DNA of 64,000 nt from Paraburkholderia rhynchosiae (GTDB taxonomy: Bacteria; Pseudomonadota; Gammaproteobacteria; Burkholderiales; Burkholderiaceae): assembly GCF_002879865.1 (NCBI RefSeq), contig NZ_PNXY01000019.1, positions 1-64,000 on the forward strand, read 5' to 3'. The notes under the pieces are model-generated. The model did not search any database and had not been told where the DNA came from. It worked only from the letters and a program-made list of their open reading frames with translations. This document shows positions 60,326-64,000 of the stretch, one piece after another. A program made the position numbers and the translations under genes. The first letter of the stretch is position 1; the number at the start of each line of letters is the position of its first letter.

Positions 60326-62035
60326 ATGAAACACTATCGGCCTCGGCCCACGAAAATCAGCGTTGCCGTATGGACCACTTGCCTCGCGGCTGTCTGCGGG
60401 CTGTACGGCACAAGCGGATTGGCTTTCGAGATCACTACGCCGAACCCTGACATCGACATGCACTGGGACAACACCGTGCGCGGCGATTACGGCCTGCGTC
60501 TGCAAGGCCGCGACGGCTTCTACACGAACAGCCCGGGCTACGACGAAAGCGACCTCTCGACATCGAAATTCGGCACGATTCAAGCTCGATTGAATCTGTA
60601 CAGTGAATTCGACTTCAAGTACAAGGACAACTGGGGTTTCCGCGTGAGCGCGGCCGCCTGGTACGACCCGAGCTACCGCCGCCACGTCAGCAACAACACG
60701 TCGCTGCCTTCGCCCAACAATCTGCCGAACTATCCGGGTAATACCTACACGAGCTATATCGACAAATATTACGGGGGTCCCAGCGGCGAGCTGCGCGACG
60801 CATTTGTCTTCGGCTCGTTCAATCTCGGCGACCACCCGGTTGACGTCAAACTCGGCCGCACGGCCATTACCTGGGGTCAGGCCGCTTTCGCGACGATCGG
60901 CGGCACGAATTCAATTGCCTTCTCCCAGCAACCGATCGATCTGTACAAGGCAACGATCAGCCCGAGCGCGTCGCTCAAAGAAGTGGTCTTGCCGACCACT
61001 CAGACCGTCGTGTCGACCAAGCTGACCGACACCATTACCCTGGCGGCCCAGTACACGCTCGAATGGGATCACGACCGCATTCCCGAAGGCGGCACGTATT
61101 TCGGCGGCGCGGACGCTGTGTTGTACGGACCGCCGGTAGCCGCTTATACGGAGATCCCTGGACTCGGCCCGGTGCCGTTGAACCGGGTTGCGCCGATCAA
61201 GGGCCAGCAGGGTGATATAGGCATCGACGGAAAATGGCGCATCGATGCGATCGGCAGTACAGCCGAAGTTGCCTTCCGGCATTTCGCTATGAAGTTCCCG
61301 TGGGCCGCGCTGCAGGCGCCTGGCCGTGGCGTCAATCTGGGGCCGGTCACGCTGCCCGGCATTCAGGCGAAATACGGTAATGACGTCAACCTGGTCGGCG
61401 CAGGGATCAACGGTCCGCTTGGCAGCGCCGCGTACGCAGCTGAAATTTCCTACCGCTGGAATATGCCGCTGAGTCCCACCAGCGCAACGACGATCAACAA
61501 CGCTCCGACGGGTCGCACGTTGCACGGGCTCTTCAACCTGACGCAGTCTGTCGGCAAGACGCCCTTCTGGGACAACATGTTTATACAGGGCGAATTCGCG
61601 TTCAACCGGTTGATGTCTGTACAGAACAACCCGGGCAACCTCGCATTGTCTGGCTACGATACGTCAGGACAATGCTCGAGCACCGGCAACAATCCGTACA
61701 ACAACTGCGCGTCTCGTTTCTGGATGGGTATGGGTATCGGTGCGAGCCCGCAGTGGTACCAGGTGTTTCCTGGCGTCGACCTGACCATGCCCCTCTTCGT
61801 CAACCTGAACCTGAAGGGCTACTCACCGGTGATCAACAACGCCGGGGAATCGCAGGGCTTCAATACGTTCCTGATTGGATTGAACTTCAATATCCACAAC
61901 AAGCATGAAATAGATATCACGTACACGTACTACACGAACAAGAAGGGACGCTCGAGCAGCGGTACGGCATCGGCTATCGGCGCACCGTACAGCGACAAAT
62001 CGTGGCTTGGGATTACCTACCAGACTACGTTCTAA
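60326..62035 (+). CDS. DUF1302 outer-membrane beta-barrel protein
   Basis: A 569-residue exported protein. The signal peptide runs from MKHYRPRP to about LYGTSGLA, with cleavage before FEITTPNPDID. The mature part has alternating aromatic/polar strands, an N-terminal DNTVRGDYGLRLQGRDG, and a C-terminal phenylalanine (TYQTTF) as in outer-membrane barrels. DUF1302 genes occur beside DUF1329, YCF48-like and RND/MMPL genes in Proteobacteria degrading steroids, terpenes and hydrocarbons; a role in moving hydrophobic compounds through the outer membrane is inferred. AGAGGAG precedes the ATG. Confidence 0.87.
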   Translation: MKHYRPRPTKISVAVWTTCLAAVCGLYGTSGLAFEITTPNPDIDMHWDNTVRGDYGLRLQGRDGFYTNSPGYDESDLSTSKFGTIQARLNLYSEFDFKYKDNWGFRVSAAAWYDPSYRRHVSNNTSLPSPNNLPNYPGNTYTSYIDKYYGGPSGELRDAFVFGSFNLGDHPVDVKLGRTAITWGQAAFATIGGTNSIAFSQQPIDLYKATISPSASLKEVVLPTTQTVVSTKLTDTITLAAQYTLEWDHDRIPEGGTYFGGADAVLYGPPVAAYTEIPGLGPVPLNRVAPIKGQQGDIGIDGKWRIDAIGSTAEVAFRHFAMKFPWAALQAPGRGVNLGPVTLPGIQAKYGNDVNLVGAGINGPLGSAAYAAEISYRWNMPLSPTSATTINNAPTGRTLHGLFNLTQSVGKTPFWDNMFIQGEFAFNRLMSVQNNPGNLALSGYDTSGQCSSTGNNPYNNCASRFWMGMGIGASPQWYQVFPGVDLTMPLFVNLNLKGYSPVINNAGESQGFNTFLIGLNFNIHNKHEIDITYTYYTNKKGRSSSGTASAIGAPYSDKSWLGITYQTTF

Positions 62036-62052
62036 AACAGATGGAGACAGTT

Positions 62053-63414
62053 GTGAAACGTATATCCAGACTCGTCAAGGCACTCGCCGTCGCCGTCCCG
62101 CTTTGCGCGGTTCCCTTCGCTGGCGTGACAGCACTCGCGGCAGAATCAGGCACTACGCCATTTGGAGCGGAAATTGCCGGGAACAAGGACGGCACCATCC
62201 CCGCCTACGCCGGTGGCATCACGACAATGCCGGCCGGCTTCAAGGCAAACAGCGGCAAGTGGGCCGATCCCTACCCCGATGAAAAGCCGACACTGCAAAT
62301 CACAGCGCAAAATTATCAGCAGTACGCGGACAAACTGAGCGCCAGCGCGCAGGAGCTTTTCAAACGCTATCCAACCTACCGGATGGACATTTACCCGACG
62401 CATCGCAGCGCGTCTTTTCCGGACTGGTATCTGGCAAATTCGGAGAAGAACGCGTCGAGCGCGAAGCTCGATAAAAACGGCCTGTCCCTCACCGGCGCTT
62501 TCGGCGGCAAACCGTTCCCTGTGCCCAAGACCGGCCAGGAAGCGATCTGGGACTGGGAACTGCGCTACGTCGGCACCTACCAGAGGAATACGGTCAAGAC
62601 CTACCTGGTCGACAGCGCCGGGAACTCGACGCTTGCGGCTCAATTTAAAAGTTCATTGAGCTACCCCTACTACGACATCAAGAACGAAGACGAATTCAAG
62701 AAGAAAGGCGGCGAAGCAATCTGGTACCAGGTGTTCAACGACTATGCCGCACCGGCTCGGCTGATCGGCGAAACGACGCTCTTCTGGTATTTCATGAATA
62801 CCTCGGACCATGATCAACAGTCGTGGATGTACAGTCCCGGCCAGCGCCGTGTGCGTGTGGCGCCCGATCTCGCCTATGACACGCCGAACCCGGGTTACTC
62901 CGGCGCCATCACTATGGATGACATCCAGTTGTTCTACGGCAAGCTGGACCGCTGGAATATGAAGCTTGTTGGCAAGAAGGAGATGTACATTCCGTACAAC
63001 GACTACAAGCAGCAGTATGAAACACCCGCCAGCAAGATTCTCACGCCGAAGTTCGTCAATCCCGATACGACGCGTTGGGAATTGCACCGGGTGTGGGTCG
63101 TCGAATTGACACTGAAGCCCAATGTCCGTCACGTGTACAGCAAGAAGGTCATGTACATGGATGAAGATGGCGGTGGCGGTGCGATGGATGCCTACGACCA
63201 GTCCGGAAAGCTCTATCGCGGCGGATTCGAAACCACCGTGCCGGCCTACGATTACAAGGTGCCTTACTCGCTCGGCAACTGGTTCTATGACTTCGGCAGT
63301 GGCATCTATATCTTCGGCAGCCATCCTGCGGAGTCGCCCGGCATCTTCTTCAACGTGAGCTTGCCTAAGGATTTCTTCACGCCGGACCGGATGCAGTCGA
63401 CTGGTGTCCGTTAA
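62053..63414 (+). CDS. DUF1329 periplasmic/outer-membrane-associated protein
   Basis: About 453 residues. The start is placed at GTG 62053, six bases after GGAG; ATG 62041 is four codons upstream. The signal peptide KRISRLVKALAVAV through VTALA has cleavage near AA-ES. The mature protein has the family segments FGAEIAGNKDGTIPAYAGG and a C-terminal AYDYKVPYSLGNWFYDFGSG part. DUF1329 is related in fold to lipoprotein/lipid carriers of the LolA/LolB kind. It follows DUF1302 by 17 bases. Confidence 0.87.
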   Translation: MKRISRLVKALAVAVPLCAVPFAGVTALAAESGTTPFGAEIAGNKDGTIPAYAGGITTMPAGFKANSGKWADPYPDEKPTLQITAQNYQQYADKLSASAQELFKRYPTYRMDIYPTHRSASFPDWYLANSEKNASSAKLDKNGLSLTGAFGGKPFPVPKTGQEAIWDWELRYVGTYQRNTVKTYLVDSAGNSTLAAQFKSSLSYPYYDIKNEDEFKKKGGEAIWYQVFNDYAAPARLIGETTLFWYFMNTSDHDQQSWMYSPGQRRVRVAPDLAYDTPNPGYSGAITMDDIQLFYGKLDRWNMKLVGKKEMYIPYNDYKQQYETPASKILTPKFVNPDTTRWELHRVWVVELTLKPNVRHVYSKKVMYMDEDGGGGAMDAYDQSGKLYRGGFETTVPAYDYKVPYSLGNWFYDFGSGIYIFGSHPAESPGIFFNVSLPKDFFTPDRMQSTGVR

Positions 63415-63435
63415 GGCACGACAATGGGCAGGGCG

Positions 63436-63459
63436 GGCGATGGTTGGCCCGCCATCGCC
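63436..63459 (+). other. Intercistronic hairpin 1 after DUF1329
   Basis: GGCGATGG (63436-63443) pairs with CCATCGCC (63452-63459), loop of eight. An alternative stem, GGCGGGC (63432-63438) with GCCCGCC (63447-63453), overlaps it, so two mutually exclusive structures are possible. No T-run follows. Confidence 0.45.
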
Positions 63460-63496
63460 GCATGCCAGCAGAACAAAATAAGATGAGACAGCCCGT

Positions 63497-63517
63497 CACG
63501 GCACCTCGTGTGCCGTG
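63497..63517 (+). other. Intercistronic hairpin 2 before the YCF48-like gene
   Basis: CACGGCAC (63497-63504) pairs with GTGCCGTG (63510-63517), loop of five, no T-run. It ends 19 bases before the next start codon and may protect the upstream message or modulate translation of the YCF48-like gene. Confidence 0.45.
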
Positions 63518-63535
63518 GCGGCGCAAGGAGATGAA

Positions 63536-64000
63536 ATGAGCCCTGGAACAACTCGCGCGCTCGTCCCGCTCATGCAGGCCGTCACGCTCACGCTTCTGGC
63601 CGCGGGCTGTTTCGTACCCGGCCATGCGAACGCAGCCTTTCACGACCCGATCGACACCCCTGCCGTCGCCGCGCCAAACGCTGCGCACGAACCCATGATG
63701 TCGGTCGCGCCGGCAGGCAAGCGGCTCGTTGCGGTCGGACCGCGTGGTGTGATCCTTCTGTCTGACGACGACGGCGCACATTGGCGGCAGGCGCCAAGCC
63801 CGGTGAGTTCGGATCTGGTCTCCGTCATGTTTGCAACACCGCAGCAAGGTTGGGCCGTGGGACACGACGGCCAGGTGCTGCACAGTGCAGACGCCGGAGC
63901 CACGTGGCACAAGCAGCTCGACGGCATAGCGGCGGCAAGGCTGATGCAGAGTTTCTACGCTCACCAGACTGGCGCGTCACCGGATTTAAAGGCCGCACAG
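63536..64000 (+). CDS. YCF48-like (photosystem II stability/assembly-factor-like) beta-propeller protein, N-terminal part
   Basis: The gene runs off the right edge with 155 codons visible. AAGGAG precedes the ATG at 63536. The hydrophobic N-terminus VTLTLLAAGCFVPGHANA is a signal peptide; LAAGC could be a lipobox, or cleavage may follow HANA. After it come BNR/YCF48-type propeller repeats: LVAVGPRGVILLSDDDGAHW and GWAVGHDGQVLHSADAGATW. In related loci this gene follows DUF1302 and DUF1329 and precedes an RND/MMPL transporter, which would lie just beyond the window. Confidence 0.85.
   Translation, partial: MSPGTTRALVPLMQAVTLTLLAAGCFVPGHANAAFHDPIDTPAVAAPNAAHEPMMSVAPAGKRLVAVGPRGVILLSDDDGAHWRQAPSPVSSDLVSVMFATPQQGWAVGHDGQVLHSADAGATWHKQLDGIAAARLMQSFYAHQTGASPDLKAAQ

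Overview
The window reads as one large catabolic island from a GC-rich betaproteobacterium, most likely Burkholderiaceae (Paraburkholderia/Caballeronia-like). That placement is inferred from codon use, the style of the proteins and the DUF1302/DUF1329/YCF48 module; no rRNA or other marker gene is present. I find 60 protein genes (two cut by the window ends), no RNA genes, no insertion sequences and no CRISPR. Almost every gene encodes an enzyme of CoA-dependent degradation of an alicyclic, probably terpenoid- or steroid-like compound: two cytochromes P450 with a putidaredoxin-type redox chain, a Rieske oxygenase, a 3-ketosteroid-dehydrogenase-like flavoprotein, a GMC oxidoreductase, seven SDRs, seven crotonase-fold proteins, a heteromeric acyl-CoA dehydrogenase pair, a CoA ligase, three CoA-transferase-type proteins, a thiolase, and a complete electron-transfer-flavoprotein chain (ETF alpha, ETF beta, ETF-QO). 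No extradiol ring-cleavage dioxygenase is visible, so ring opening is probably hydrolytic or retro-Claisen.

Layout. 1-4.7 kb (minus): ETF-QO end, SDR, phytanoyl-CoA-type dioxygenase, two tandem APH-type kinases. 4.9-13.1 kb (plus): MarR regulator, a LuxC/LuxE/SDR/LuxE acyl-reduction cassette, DHA2 exporter, TetR. 13.1-21.4 kb: thioesterase, old-yellow-enzyme, SDRs, crotonase, amidohydrolase, MFS transporter, IclR. 21.6-29.6 kb: two minus-strand acyl-CoA genes, then a plus-strand operon crotonase / NMO-like flavoprotein / type III CoA-transferase / Cat1-type CoA-transferase fold / thiolase. 29.6-32 kb (minus): CYP101-like P450, rubredoxin, crotonase. 33-39.8 kb (minus): second P450, GMC oxidoreductase, a 6-oxocamphor-hydrolase-like retro-Claisenase, serine hydrolase, itaconyl-CoA-hydratase-like protein, citramalyl-CoA-lyase-like protein. 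40-42.5 kb (plus): TetR, ferredoxin reductase, ferredoxin. 42.5-56 kb (minus): a 13-gene run from the Rieske oxygenase to a SnoaL-like protein, including an E1alpha/E1beta/lipoyl/E2 2-oxoacid dehydrogenase. 56-57.8 kb: ETF. 58-64 kb (plus): MDR dehydrogenase, SDR, and the DUF1302/DUF1329/YCF48 envelope module.

Regulation. A palindrome TGAAC-N3-GTTCA recurs, exact or with 1-2 mismatches, ten times, only in intergenic DNA between 20.5 and 60.2 kb. At most sites it sits about 2 bases after a -10 box that is itself 17-18 bases from a TTGACA-like -35 box. This ties nearly all operons right of 20 kb into one regulon; the TetR gene at 39986, which carries a copy in its own promoter, is the best candidate regulator. 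The left 20 kb has no such site and looks separately controlled (MarR, TetR, IclR).

Working model (inference): oxygenases hydroxylate the ring system, SDR/GMC/KstD-like enzymes oxidise it to diketones, a retro-Claisenase and a CoA-transferase-fold protein open rings, and heteromeric beta-oxidation with ETF delivers electrons to quinone, while the DUF1302/DUF1329 module serves the outer membrane.
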